Source of the DNA: Stieleria neptunia
GTDB taxonomy: Bacteria > Planctomycetota > Planctomycetia > Pirellulales > Pirellulaceae
DNA: 64,000 nt
Direction of reading: 5' to 3'
NCBI RefSeq assembly: GCF_007754155.1
Contig: NZ_CP037423.1
Span: 7,436,938-7,500,937 of the forward strand
Shown: piece after piece, positions 37,576 through 46,805 of the stretch
Layout: the number at the start of each line of letters is the position of its first letter
Position numbering within the stretch: position 1 is the stretch's first letter
Made by a program: the position numbers and the translations under genes
The notes under the pieces: generated by a model
The model's input: the letters and a program-made list of their open reading frames with translations, nothing else
Told to the model about the DNA's origin: nothing
Databases searched by the model: none

Positions 37576-40500
37576 CGAGACGACGAAAGTGAAAGAAACG
37601 CCACTTGTCGTTGGTATCGGTGCGTCGGCGGGCGGACTGGAAGCGGTTCGCGAGTTCCTGCAACATCTGGGAAGGTGCCAGGATCTGGCGATCGTTCTCG
37701 TCTTGCATCACGATGCGTCCAGCAAACCGCTACTCGGTGACCTGTTGGATGCGGCGACGGAGATGACGGTGGCCGAAGTCACCGAACGAACGAAACTCCG
37801 ACCCGGCGTCGTTTATCTCGCTCCCGCGAATCGCTTTTTGGACGTGAAGCACGGCGGCATTTTGCCCGTGGTTCCCGGCAGCGATGAAAGTCCGCTGAAC
37901 TCGGTGGACCACTTTTTCCATTCGTTGGCCCGGGATCAAGCCGAGCGAGCCATCGGAATCGTTCTTTCGGGAACCGGTAGCGACGGCACCGTCGGACTGA
38001 AGGCGATCGGGGACGCCGGAGGGCTGACGTTTGCCCAGGACACCGCGTCGGCAAAGTACGACAGCATGCCTCGCAGCGCCGCCACGCTTGGGGCGGCCGA
38101 TCACGTGTGCCGTCCGAGCGAGATGGCGGACGAACTGCGACGGTACACCGATCACCTGAATCGATACGGCGATGAGCAGTCCGTCGGTCGTGTTCAAAAC
38201 CAAATTGCCGAAGCGATTCCACGAATCGCAGAGCACCTTTTCGAGGTGACCGGCCATCATTTCCAGCACTACAAAATCACCACGCTGACGCGTCGTCTGC
38301 TGCGGCGAATGCACGTTCTGAAGATTGCATCCGCCGCCGAGTACCTGTCCCACCTGCAACGGAGCGAGGAGGAAACACACGCGCTGTTTCGAGAACTGTT
38401 GATCGGCGTGACCGCGTTTTTCCGCGACCCCGAGGCCTTCAACGCGATCGCAACGACGGTGCTGCCGCAAATCTTTGACGGCAGACGTCCCGACGACGTC
38501 GTCCGCATCTGGGTGGCCGGGTGCAGTACCGGTGAAGAAGCCTATTCCTTGGCGATGCTCTGTCGCGAGCAGGTCGACGCGATGGAGGATCCGCCCGAAG
38601 TCAGGATTTTTGCGACCGACATCGACGATCGTGCGTTGCAGATCGCACGGACGGGGTCGTACCCGACCGGCATTGAAGATCACGTCAGCGCGGCGCGTTT
38701 GAAGCGATTTTTCGTCCGACGCGGCAAACGATATCAAGTCACCCAAGAGGTCCGCGAACTCGTTCTCTTTTCCAAGCACAATCTGATCAGTGACCCACCG
38801 TTCTCGCGACAGGACCTGATTTCGTGTCGCAACTTGCTCATCTACCTGGGTGAACATTTACAAGAAAAATTAATTCCGCTGTTTCACTACGCCACGCGGC
38901 CCGCGGGTTTCCTCTTTCTCGGTCCCAGCGAAACCATTTCGACGCACGGCGAATTATTCAAGTCATTCGACACCAAGTGCCGCATTTCACAACGCAAAGG
39001 CACAGCGACGGGGTCGATCAGTGCGCTGGTGACACGCCGCGGGGAGGTCAAACCGGTTCACGCCGGCGAAACACAGTCCGATGCGACGATCGATTTGAAT
39101 GTCATCCGCCAACGCATTCTGTTGGACGAGTTCACACCCAAAGCCGTCGTGATCGACCAGACCGGTACGGTCCTGAACGCCTCGGACGGCGTCTCGAAGT
39201 ATCTGGAAGTCTCCGGCGGGGATTTTCACAATCACATTATCAAGATGGCCCTGCCCAGTTTGAGGATCGGTTTGCGAGCCGCCCTCAGCGAGGCCAAGAA
39301 GGCGCGTCGACGGGTAACGCACGACCATCTGTCAATCCGTGATGGGGAGCTGATCCAACGGGTCATGTTGACCGTCCAGCCGATGCCCCAGTTGGGAGAG
39401 GACGCCGAATTATTCATGGTCGTCTTCCATGACGTCGGCGAACCGATGCGGCGTGAAGAATTTGATCACCCCCCGGACGCCAGCTCCACCGGCGATCACG
39501 ACGCCGATGTCATCATCGCCCAATTGGAACGTGAACTCGAATCGACTCGAAGTGATCTGGAACGCACGCTCCAAGACATGGAGGCGGCCAACGAGGAGCT
39601 GAAATCGTCCAACGAAGAACTGTTGTCGATGAACGAAGAGCTGCAATCGGCCAACGAAGAGTTGGAAACGTCCAAGGAGGAGATCCGTGCCGGCAGTGAT
39701 GCCGTGGCACGCGCCCACGCCGACCTGGAGAATCTGCTGCGCAGCACGCAGATCGCAACCGTGTTCCTGGACAACGAACGACGGATTCGAAGTTTCACGC
39801 CGGCGATCAAGGAAATCTACGCACTGATTCCGACCGACGTCGGCAGGCCGCTGGAGCATTTTGTCCCCCGCGTTCGCAACATGCCACCGCTACCCGATCC
39901 GGCAACGATTCAATCCACCGGTGTCATCGAAGACACGGTGGTCGGCGAATCCGGCCGCTCCTACATTCGCCGCGTTTCGCCCTACCGATCCCGCGGCGGG
40001 CTGACCGACGGCATCGTCGTGACCTTCGTCGATGTCTCTGAACTTGTCGAGCGCGAGGCCATGTTGGCGTCGCTGATGAGTTCGACCGCGGAAGGGATCT
40101 ACGGCATCGACCTGGATGGCAGATGCACGTTCGCCAACGCCGCCTGTGCCAAGTTGCTCGGTTATCAAAACGCGGACGCGTTTCTGGGGCAATCCATGCA
40201 TGACATGATTCACCACTCGCGTCGCGATGGTTCAACGTATGGTGCCGACGAATGCCGAATCGCGCGAGCCTTTCGCAACGGAGAACCGGTGCACGTCGAT
40301 GACGAATGTTTCTGGCGCACCGATGGATCGTCGTTTGATGTGGAGTACTGGTCACACCCGCAAATCCGAGACGGTGAAACGGTAGGCTGTGTCGTCACCT
40401 TCATCGATATCACCGAGCGTCGCAGCGCTGAAACGGAACTGGCCGATGCCAAGGATCGGCTCGAATTGTCATTGCAGATCGCCGATGTGGCTCCCTGGAG

Positions 40501-42796
40501 TTGGGACGTGCGTTCGGGACAGCCGATCAGCAATCCGATCCTGAACCGGTTGTTCGGTTTTGCCGAAAACGAGTCGCCGTCGCTCCATGACTTTCTCGAA
40601 CGTATCGATCCATCCGTTCGAAATCACATCTCGTCGGCGATCCAAAATGCGATCGCCGAGGGCAACATCTACGACGAGGAATATCCGGTCCGTTTGCCCA
40701 GCGGGGAGGTGCGACACCTCCGCGCACGCGGCCGCGTGAGGAGGTCCGCAGACGGTGTGGCCGAGGATTTCTTTGGTGTCGTCGTCGATATCACCGACCG
40801 TAAACGTCGCGAGTTGGACCTTGCCGACCGCGAAGCGCACTTGCGTCGCGTCATCAACAACCAACTCGGTTTGGTCGGTGTGATCGACCGCGGGGGACGG
40901 TTGCTGGAAATCGACGACGGATCACTGCAGATCGCCCGGGCGCGGCGGGAAGACGTGGTCGGCAAACCCTTTGCCGAAGCGCCGTGGTGGAACTACGACC
41001 CCGCAGTGGTTCAACAGACGCGAGCGGCCATGGCTCGGGCCTTTGCCGGTGAAGTCGTCCGGTATGACGTGTCACTGTTCGCACACGGCAGCGACGGGGT
41101 GATGATCGATTTCATGATCGCGCCCGTCTTTGACGCCGACGGAAATGTCGAATTCTTGATCCCATCCGGCGTCGACATCCGCGATCGCGTCAAGATCGAG
41201 AAAGAACAACGGTCGGTGACGCGGCGGATGGAGATGGCGTTGCGTGCCGGCGGCATGGCGGCGTGGGAATGGACGCCGACAAAAAGTATCTGGACGCCCG
41301 AACTGTACGAGCTGCTCGGCATCGACTCCGACCAGGAAGCCTGCTCCGATCTGTTCTTCTCCTTGGTGCACCCCGACGACGTCGAGCCGCTCAAACAGGC
41401 GTGGCAAGATGCGATCGAGGGCTCAGATACCTACGATAGCGAGTTCCGCATCATTCGCCCCGACGGTGCAATTCGCTGGATGAACGGACTCGGCGAAGTC
41501 GTTCGCGACCAGGGCAAAGTCATCCAAATGTACGGCGTCAATTGGGATTCGACCGAGGAACACTTGCAGGCCGAGGCTCTCCGCGAGAGTGAACGCCGAG
41601 CTCATCAAGCCAGTGCGTCAAAAAGTGAGTTCCTGGCCAACATGTCGCACGAGATCCGGACGCCGATGACCGCCATCCTGGGCTACGCCGAACTGCTCAA
41701 GGATCTGGTCGATCACCACGAGTCGCAGCAATACCTGCAAACCATTCGACGCAACGGAGATTACCTGCTGGAAATCATCAATGACATTCTGGACCTGTCC
41801 AAAATTGAAGCCGGGAAACTGGATGTCCAACAAGAACGTTTCGAACCCTGCCGGTTGATCGAAGATGTCCGAAGCATCATGGAAGTCCGCGCGAAAGAGG
41901 GCGGCCTGACCCTCGAAATCGAGTATGACGGCAAACTGCCCCGGATGATCCTGTCCGATGCAAAGCGGCTTAAACAGATCCTCATCAACCTGGTGGGAAA
42001 CGCGATCAAGTTTACCAAGCAAGGCGGGGTCAAGATTCGCATTCGGTTCGAGGTTTCCTCGCAACAATTGCAGTTCGACGTGATTGATACGGGGATCGGC
42101 ATTTCTGCGGAACAGATGTCGCAACTGTTCAAACCGTTTTCACAAGGCGACGCCAGCGTGACGCGTCACTTCGGCGGCACCGGACTGGGCCTTGCCATCA
42201 GCCAACGGTTGGCTGAAATGCTCGGTGGCAACATCTCCGCCAGCAGTACCGAAGGTGTCGGCAGTACCTTCACTCTGCGTATCGCGACGGGCGATGTCTC
42301 TCCGTCGGATCTGGTTCGCTATCTGGAACCCCGTTCAGATGGCGGCTCCGGCCCGACGCCCCCGACTTCCACCCTGGGCAAACTCTCCTGCCATGTGCTG
42401 ATCGTCGACGACCGTCAAGACATCCGTTTTCTGAGCAGACACATTCTCACCAAGGCCGGCGCGACGGTGGATGAGTGCGAGGACGGCGTGCAGGCGGTCG
42501 AGCATCTCAGCGCGTGTTTGAAAACGGGAGACTGTCCCGACCTGATCTTACTCGACATGCAAATGCCAAATCTGGACGGCTACTCGACCTCAAAAAAATT
42601 GCGCGAGATCGGATACCGTGGTCCGATCATCGCATTGACGGCCGATGCCATGCAGGGAGACATGAACAAGTGCTTGGAAGCGGGCTGCAATGACTACCTC
42701 TCCAAACCCATCGACGCGGCAAAGATGATCCGCGTCGTAGGAGAGGCGACGTCGGTTGATTCGCCGTCAGGCTGCACCAAGGCGAATCACCGTTGA
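37568..42796 (+). CDS. CheB-CheR-PAS hybrid histidine kinase
   Basis: A 1742-aa cytoplasmic sensor. It starts with a CheB-type methylesterase domain (GIGASAGG, Ser20; VLHHDASSKPLLG; GTGSDGTVGLKAIG). A CheR-type methyltransferase domain follows (VAGCSTGEEAYSLAMLC; FCK-like FSKHNLISDPPFSRQDLISC). A long coiled coil (about 650-715, NEELKSSNEELLSMNEELQS) leads to about five PAS domains, then HisKA with His1361 in ANMSHEIRTPMTAILGY, a HATPase (GGTGLGLAISQRLAEMLGG), and a C-terminal receiver with Asp1663 (LILLDMQMPNLDG). Signals are sensed inside the cell, with adaptation enzymes built in. No membrane segment and no separate chemoreceptor or cheA gene are present. An upstream ORF overlaps the start. 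Confidence 0.95.
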   Translation: MTNETTKVKETPLVVGIGASAGGLEAVREFLQHLGRCQDLAIVLVLHHDASSKPLLGDLLDAATEMTVAEVTERTKLRPGVVYLAPANRFLDVKHGGILPVVPGSDESPLNSVDHFFHSLARDQAERAIGIVLSGTGSDGTVGLKAIGDAGGLTFAQDTASAKYDSMPRSAATLGAADHVCRPSEMADELRRYTDHLNRYGDEQSVGRVQNQIAEAIPRIAEHLFEVTGHHFQHYKITTLTRRLLRRMHVLKIASAAEYLSHLQRSEEETHALFRELLIGVTAFFRDPEAFNAIATTVLPQIFDGRRPDDVVRIWVAGCSTGEEAYSLAMLCREQVDAMEDPPEVRIFATDIDDRALQIARTGSYPTGIEDHVSAARLKRFFVRRGKRYQVTQEVRELVLFSKHNLISDPPFSRQDLISCRNLLIYLGEHLQEKLIPLFHYATRPAGFLFLGPSETISTHGELFKSFDTKCRISQRKGTATGSISALVTRRGEVKPVHAGETQSDATIDLNVIRQRILLDEFTPKAVVIDQTGTVLNASDGVSKYLEVSGGDFHNHIIKMALPSLRIGLRAALSEAKKARRRVTHDHLSIRDGELIQRVMLTVQPMPQLGEDAELFMVVFHDVGEPMRREEFDHPPDASSTGDHDADVIIAQLERELESTRSDLERTLQDMEAANEELKSSNEELLSMNEELQSANEELETSKEEIRAGSDAVARAHADLENLLRSTQIATVFLDNERRIRSFTPAIKEIYALIPTDVGRPLEHFVPRVRNMPPLPDPATIQSTGVIEDTVVGESGRSYIRRVSPYRSRGGLTDGIVVTFVDVSELVEREAMLASLMSSTAEGIYGIDLDGRCTFANAACAKLLGYQNADAFLGQSMHDMIHHSRRDGSTYGADECRIARAFRNGEPVHVDDECFWRTDGSSFDVEYWSHPQIRDGETVGCVVTFIDITERRSAETELADAKDRLELSLQIADVAPWSWDVRSGQPISNPILNRLFGFAENESPSLHDFLERIDPSVRNHISSAIQNAIAEGNIYDEEYPVRLPSGEVRHLRARGRVRRSADGVAEDFFGVVVDITDRKRRELDLADREAHLRRVINNQLGLVGVIDRGGRLLEIDDGSLQIARARREDVVGKPFAEAPWWNYDPAVVQQTRAAMARAFAGEVVRYDVSLFAHGSDGVMIDFMIAPVFDADGNVEFLIPSGVDIRDRVKIEKEQRSVTRRMEMALRAGGMAAWEWTPTKSIWTPELYELLGIDSDQEACSDLFFSLVHPDDVEPLKQAWQDAIEGSDTYDSEFRIIRPDGAIRWMNGLGEVVRDQGKVIQMYGVNWDSTEEHLQAEALRESERRAHQASASKSEFLANMSHEIRTPMTAILGYAELLKDLVDHHESQQYLQTIRRNGDYLLEIINDILDLSKIEAGKLDVQQERFEPCRLIEDVRSIMEVRAKEGGLTLEIEYDGKLPRMILSDAKRLKQILINLVGNAIKFTKQGGVKIRIRFEVSSQQLQFDVIDTGIGISAEQMSQLFKPFSQGDASVTRHFGGTGLGLAISQRLAEMLGGNISASSTEGVGSTFTLRIATGDVSPSDLVRYLEPRSDGGSGPTPPTSTLGKLSCHVLIVDDRQDIRFLSRHILTKAGATVDECEDGVQAVEHLSACLKTGDCPDLILLDMQMPNLDGYSTSKKLREIGYRGPIIALTADAMQGDMNKCLEAGCNDYLSKPIDAAKMIRVVGEATSVDSPSGCTKANHR

Positions 42797-43275
42797 AACG
42801 TTTCCAAGGATGTCGGTCCGGTCGTTTTCAGCATGCTCTCGGCGTCCGCCAATCGGATGTCGTCCCCTGTGATAATCAACAGCCGCGCCCCGTTGCGAAC
42901 TTTGGCTTCGTAGCTCTCGGCGACTCGGTCGTCGACGCCCCAGCTTTCGACCGCACCGAGCAGTCCGCCGCCGACGGCGCCCGCGGCCATCCCGAAAATC
43001 GGTCCGGCGACGAGCAATGGTCCCATCAACGTCATGGAACCCAGTGCAGCGCCGAGTGTTCCACCCGCCAGGGTCGACGCGGCCGCCGTTTTCTCACTCG
43101 ACGGCGAAACCGGCGTCGTGTCTTCGGCGGCGTCAAGCTCGGACAAACTCTCGTCGTCGGCGTGCTTGACCGTCGACACTTCGTCTTCGGTGAAATGTGC
43201 CTTCTCCAGCACTTCGATCGCGGTTCGAAAGTCTTGTTCGTTGTTGAATTCGGCAATCAGGCAATTTGAGGTCAT
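42787..43275 (-). CDS. DUF1269-like general stress protein with glycine-rich membrane segment
   Basis: A 162-aa protein. The N-terminus resembles general-stress proteins of the 17M/DUF1269 type (NCLIAEFNNEQDFRTAIEVL). An acidic linker is followed by a Gly/Ala-rich hydrophobic stretch (about 65-110, GGTLGAALGSMTLMGPLLVA) that probably inserts in or lies on the membrane. AAGGA lies 9 bases before the ATG. The last 10 bases overlap the end of the convergent kinase gene. It is probably the third gene of a PAP2-YihY-DUF1269 operon. The biochemical role is unknown. Confidence 0.75.
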   Translation of the reverse strand: MTSNCLIAEFNNEQDFRTAIEVLEKAHFTEDEVSTVKHADDESLSELDAAEDTTPVSPSSEKTAAASTLAGGTLGAALGSMTLMGPLLVAGPIFGMAAGAVGGGLLGAVESWGVDDRVAESYEAKVRNGARLLIITGDDIRLADAESMLKTTGPTSLETFQR

Positions 43276-43338
43276 GGTACGGTTTCCTTTGGTTTAGCGA
43301 TAAAAAGGTCTGGTCGGCGGATCAGTGATCGTTCGTCA

Positions 43339-44256
43339 TCAACCCGCTTCCGGACGACGGATTTCCTCGACCACGCGGACCGCGTTGCTTTCCGGTTGAA
43401 TGCCGTTTCCGAAGCGGACGGCGTACACTTGAGTGGCCTCGGCGCCCAACAGCACGATCATCGAGGAGTAATAAACCCAGACCAGGATCACGGCGAGTGA
43501 CGCCGCCGCCGTCCCCAGCTCCGCCCCGGGCTCGCTGAACGAAAAGTAAACCTGCATCGCAAATCGGCCGGCCAGAAACAGCGCCGTCGTGATCGCTGCA
43601 CCGGCAAACACGTTCCGCCACTGCACCACCGCATCAGGCATGAACTTGAAGATCGCTGCGAACACGACGAAAACCACCGCAGCCTGCACCAGGTAGTTGA
43701 TCACCGCAGCCACTCCGCCGTCCACGCCCAGGATTGCACCCAGTTGTTCCCCGGCGGTCGAGAGCACCGATGAAACGACGATGGAAACGAGCAGCAAGAA
43801 TCCGAGCGCCAGAATCATTGCCAACGAGATGATGCGTTTGACCAAGACCGTCAGAATGCTCGATGTGTCCGGGTCGGGTTTGACCTGCCAGACTCGATTC
43901 AACGAATCTTGCAGCGCCCCGACGACTCCGGTCGCCCCGACGATGATGCCGGCAAAGCTGATCAGCGATTTCCACCATGTCCCGCCGGATTCTCGGTTGT
44001 TGCGCAGAATCTTGGTGATCCCCTCCGCTGCCGATTGATTGCCGAGCATTTCCGTGGCTTGTTCTTCCAGCACCGATTGCGCCCGCTGCTTGGCGTTTTC
44101 GGATTCATACGCGATCGACATTCCGAACGTCAGCACGGTCAACAACAGGAACAGCAACGGTGGCAACGCGAATGCGGTGTAGTAGGCGAGTGCGGCCGCC
44201 ATGGTGGTGCAGCGATCTTTGGCAAACTCGTCAAAGGTGTGCTTGAGAAAATCCAT
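43339..44256 (-). CDS. YihY/virulence factor BrkB family membrane protein
   Basis: A 305-aa inner-membrane protein with about six membrane helices. The family start is seen at DFLKHTFDEFAKDRCTTMAA and ALAYYTAFALPPLLFLLL, with the middle VGATGVVGALQDSLNRVW and the end SLAVILVWVYYSSMIVLLGA. The function of the family is not settled; recent work links members to lipid transport across the membrane, and they often appear in stress-gene clusters. It starts 30 bp after the PAP2 phosphatase stop. Confidence 0.93.
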   Translation of the reverse strand: MDFLKHTFDEFAKDRCTTMAAALAYYTAFALPPLLFLLLTVLTFGMSIAYESENAKQRAQSVLEEQATEMLGNQSAAEGITKILRNNRESGGTWWKSLISFAGIIVGATGVVGALQDSLNRVWQVKPDPDTSSILTVLVKRIISLAMILALGFLLLVSIVVSSVLSTAGEQLGAILGVDGGVAAVINYLVQAAVVFVVFAAIFKFMPDAVVQWRNVFAGAAITTALFLAGRFAMQVYFSFSEPGAELGTAAASLAVILVWVYYSSMIVLLGAEATQVYAVRFGNGIQPESNAVRVVEEIRRPEAG

Positions 44257-44286
44257 CGTGTTGGCGGTGGTCGTGAGTTTCGCGGT

Positions 44287-45045
44287 TCAAGAAATCGGTT
44301 TCTCTGGGGAACGGCAAGTTCCATGCCAGCGGGCCGTTAACTTGATCCCGTGAGCAATCAGCCAGCACGCCAACGCCCACACCAATCCGGCCGCCCATCC
44401 GGCCAAGACGTCGGTGGGATAGTGGACACCCATGTAAACGCGACTGATTCCGACCAGCACCGTCAACGCAACCGCGACGGCGAGGGCATACAATCGCAAC
44501 CAGATGTTCCTCAGCACCGGAGCGATCAACGCGGCGAGTGTCAGATAGACAAGGGCCGCCATCATCGAATGCCCACTCGGGAAGCTGCTCGTGTAGACAT
44601 GCGACAGATGGGGGACCAAGTCGGGCCGCGGCCGAGCAAACAGCGACTTCATCCACAAACTCACGCCCATTCCGCTCAACGTCGACACCACCAAGACGAG
44701 CATGGTGCGATAAGCACGATTGATCGCCAGGAACCCGGCTGCTGATGCAACGGCGATCAACATGACCGCTATTCCACCAAGCGCCGTCAAGTCGCGCCCC
44801 GCTTCCTCCATCCAGGTCGGCCCGATCGGATCAGACACATCGCTCGAATCTCTCAGGCTGCGGACCACCCATCGATCAAACGTCTCGGTGCTCCCCTCCA
44901 GGACTTCGTCGGCCAATTCGATAAACCCCCAAGCCGCCAGCACGACGACCAGCAGCCCCAGCAGCGCGAGGGGTTCGCGATCACGTAAAAAGCGGACCAA
45001 TCGGACGAGGTGCCGATGAACGTTTCGATCACGGAAGGGCTTCAT
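44287..45045 (-). CDS. PAP2-family membrane phosphatase
   Basis: A 252-aa integral membrane phosphatase acting on lipid phosphates such as phosphatidic acid or undecaprenyl diphosphate. The catalytic motifs are complete: KSLFARPRPD, the PSGHS motif (SSFPSGHSMMAALVY) and SRVYMGVHYPTDVLAGW with the nucleophilic His. Six helices are expected. The ATG at 45045 (MKPFRDRNVHRH) is preferred over a TTG six codons upstream. First gene of a possible three-gene operon. A diacylglycerol-kinase-like gene lies divergently nearby, which suggests linked lipid metabolism. Confidence 0.92.
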   Translation of the reverse strand: MKPFRDRNVHRHLVRLVRFLRDREPLALLGLLVVVLAAWGFIELADEVLEGSTETFDRWVVRSLRDSSDVSDPIGPTWMEEAGRDLTALGGIAVMLIAVASAAGFLAINRAYRTMLVLVVSTLSGMGVSLWMKSLFARPRPDLVPHLSHVYTSSFPSGHSMMAALVYLTLAALIAPVLRNIWLRLYALAVAVALTVLVGISRVYMGVHYPTDVLAGWAAGLVWALACWLIAHGIKLTARWHGTCRSPEKPIS

Positions 45046-45157
45046 GCTCGATTCGTTTGGCAACTCGCATGCCGATCAGCCGGGGGCGCTGTCGCCTACC
45101 ACGTAGCGGTCGGGGGCCGTCGGCGAGAGCGGAAGGCAGAATGGTGCTCCGCAAGTC

Positions 45158-45216
45158 ATCTCCCCATCTCCCCATCTCCCCATCTCCTTGTCTCCTTGTC
45201 TCCTTGTCTCCTCATC
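45158..45216. repeat. Tandem octamer tract
   Basis: About three and a half copies of ATCTCCCC are followed by three copies of TCTCCTTG. This simple-sequence tract lies in the 323-bp region upstream of the PAP2 gene. Such tracts can change length by slippage. Confidence 0.9.
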
Positions 45217-45241
45217 CAGTGCGCCGACGTGCCATTCTCCA

Positions 45242-45265
45242 TCGGTCGCTGAGTCGGTCGCTGAG
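45242..45265. repeat. 12-bp direct repeat
   Basis: TCGGTCGCTGAG occurs twice in tandem, and an inverted AGCGACCG follows at about 45282-45289. It could be an operator or a small REP remnant before the next plus-strand gene. Confidence 0.45.
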
Positions 45266-45367
45266 CAACGGACGGGACCGTAGCGACCGTCATTGAAATG
45301 GCACGGCATCTGCATGTAGACCCCGCTGAAAACCTTTCATCACACTTCAACATCAAATTATTTGACA

Positions 45368-45553
45368 ATGACGAATCACACGAATATCCAAACAGTCCAT
45401 GGGATCACGCACCCGATTGTGGCCGGCCCTCCGCTGATCGGAAACGCCGGCGCACCGTCGACCGACAGGTATCGCGAAGAAACGGCCGAGCGACTCCGAC
45501 GCAGCACCGAGGCGGCCGAGTCCGATCAATCGTCGGATGCATCAGAGGATTGA
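45368..45553 (+). CDS. Small hypothetical protein
   Basis: Sixty-one codons from the ATG at 45368, ending 7 bases before the lipid-kinase-like gene. The sequence (TNHTNIQTVHGITHPIVAGP, then an acidic, Ser-rich end) has no recognisable domain or membrane segment, and no Shine-Dalgarno is visible. It is retained because it fits tightly against the next gene on the same strand. It may be a non-coding leader. Confidence 0.35.
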   Translation: MTNHTNIQTVHGITHPIVAGPPLIGNAGAPSTDRYREETAERLRRSTEAAESDQSSDASED

Positions 45554-45560
45554 ATCACGG

Positions 45561-46523
45561 ATGACCGTCAGCACGAACCCTGTGCGCCAAGACGAATCGC
45601 CTGAAGAGGCCTCGTTAGAACTGGACTACCATGTCATTTGGAATGCAGGGTCCGGGAAAGCGGATCAGATCGTCCAGCTTCGACGATTGTTGGCTGGTTT
45701 CGCGACGCGGTGGACAAAAATCCGTCGCGACGTTGATTTGCGAGAGGCGATGACCGAATCTCGTTGCCGCACCGTCATCGCCGCCGGCGGCGACGGCACG
45801 GTGAACGCCGTCGTGAACGCTTTGATGGGGCTGGACGCTCGCTCGCGTCCCAGTCTGTCCATTATCCCTCTGGGAACGGCCAACGACTTCGCCGGTACGT
45901 TGGCAGTTTCAGATGACGTCGTTGAAGCGGTGCAGCAGATGCGGAAAAGCGAGCCGCACTTCATCGACATCGTGCAAGTCCACGCCGATGGGTTTCAGCA
46001 GTACTTTGCAAACGTTGCCGCCGGCGGGAACTGCGTCAGGGTGTCCGAAGTGATGACCGACGAGATCAAGCAGCGCTGGGGGGCGATGAGTTACGTCCGG
46101 GGGGCGGTTTCCGTTTTGGCGGATATGTTGAGCTATCGGGTTCAAGTCGACATGGACGGTGAGCAACTGGAACTTGACAGCTGGGCCATTCTGGTTGCCA
46201 ACGGCCGTACCAATGCGGGACGCATTGAAATTGCGCCCGCGGCGTCACCGACCGACGGGTTGCTTGATATCGTTTTGATCAAGGATGGCACGGTGGCGGA
46301 CATGGCAGAGATCGTGACACGCAACCTGACCGGATCCTTCGGTCGCTGTGATCAAGTGATTCATCGACAGGCAAAGTGCCTGGAACTTCGATCAAGCCCG
46401 GCAATGCGTTTCACACTCGACGGTGAAATGGTGGACGCGGAACCGATCCGGTTTTGCATCGAACCGGCGGCGATCAAAATGTTTGTCGGCAAACGGTTTC
46501 AGCCCGACGGGGCTACGCTGTGA
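45561..46523 (+). CDS. Diacylglycerol/lipid kinase family protein (YegS/BmrU-like)
   Basis: A 320-aa cytoplasmic or membrane-associated kinase predicted to phosphorylate diacylglycerol or a related lipid with ATP. Hallmarks are IWNAGSGKADQIVQLRRLL at the start, the nucleotide-binding AAGGDGTVNAVVNALMG, and PLGTANDFAGTL. The C-terminal YegS-like domain contains VANGRTNAGRIEIAP and ends LDGEMVDAEPIRFCIEP. It starts at the ATG at 45561. Its last codons and stop (GCTACGCTGTGA) lie in a MITE-like repeat, so the C-terminus has been reshaped by the insertion. Confidence 0.92.
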   Translation: MTVSTNPVRQDESPEEASLELDYHVIWNAGSGKADQIVQLRRLLAGFATRWTKIRRDVDLREAMTESRCRTVIAAGGDGTVNAVVNALMGLDARSRPSLSIIPLGTANDFAGTLAVSDDVVEAVQQMRKSEPHFIDIVQVHADGFQQYFANVAAGGNCVRVSEVMTDEIKQRWGAMSYVRGAVSVLADMLSYRVQVDMDGEQLELDSWAILVANGRTNAGRIEIAPAASPTDGLLDIVLIKDGTVADMAEIVTRNLTGSFGRCDQVIHRQAKCLELRSSPAMRFTLDGEMVDAEPIRFCIEPAAIKMFVGKRFQPDGATL

Positions 46524-46643
46524 ACCATTTTTTAGCGGTAGGGCGCGAGCCCTCCGGTGTTGTGGCAACGATGAACAACCGGAGGGCTCGCGCCCTGCCG
46601 CTAAAACCTAAAGAAGCGTAGGGAAAAAATGCTTCACAGCGTT
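46514..46643. repeat. MITE-like inverted repeat, family C, copy 2
   Basis: Outer arms at 46514-46533 and 46624-46643, inner 28-bp arms at 46530-46557 and 46579-46606. Arm sequences match the copy at 7648-7777 with a few changes, and there is an extra insertion on the right side. The left outer arm overlaps the end of the lipid-kinase-like gene and contributes its stop codon. Confidence 0.9.
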
Positions 46644-46805
46644 ACCGAGGGGGGACGCGTTGATCTCGGTTAGGATCGACTCGGAAACCCAGTGTCGGTT
46701 CTTATCGTGGGCGTACCGCGGAAAAGCACTGACCCCTTCTCCGCGCTGCATCTCGCGGCCAATTGGGGTGGGGCGTCGTGACGAACTTGGTGTACATTAT
46801 CGACC

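Noticed and set aside
45158..45265. CRISPR-like array
   Set aside because: Units are 8-12 bp simple repeats without spacers, and no cas genes are present.
46727..46745. Remnant of the fliE-fliF type repeat (TGACCCCTTCTCCGCG)
   Set aside because: Only a short partial match on one arm with no partner arm; too weak to list as a repeat.
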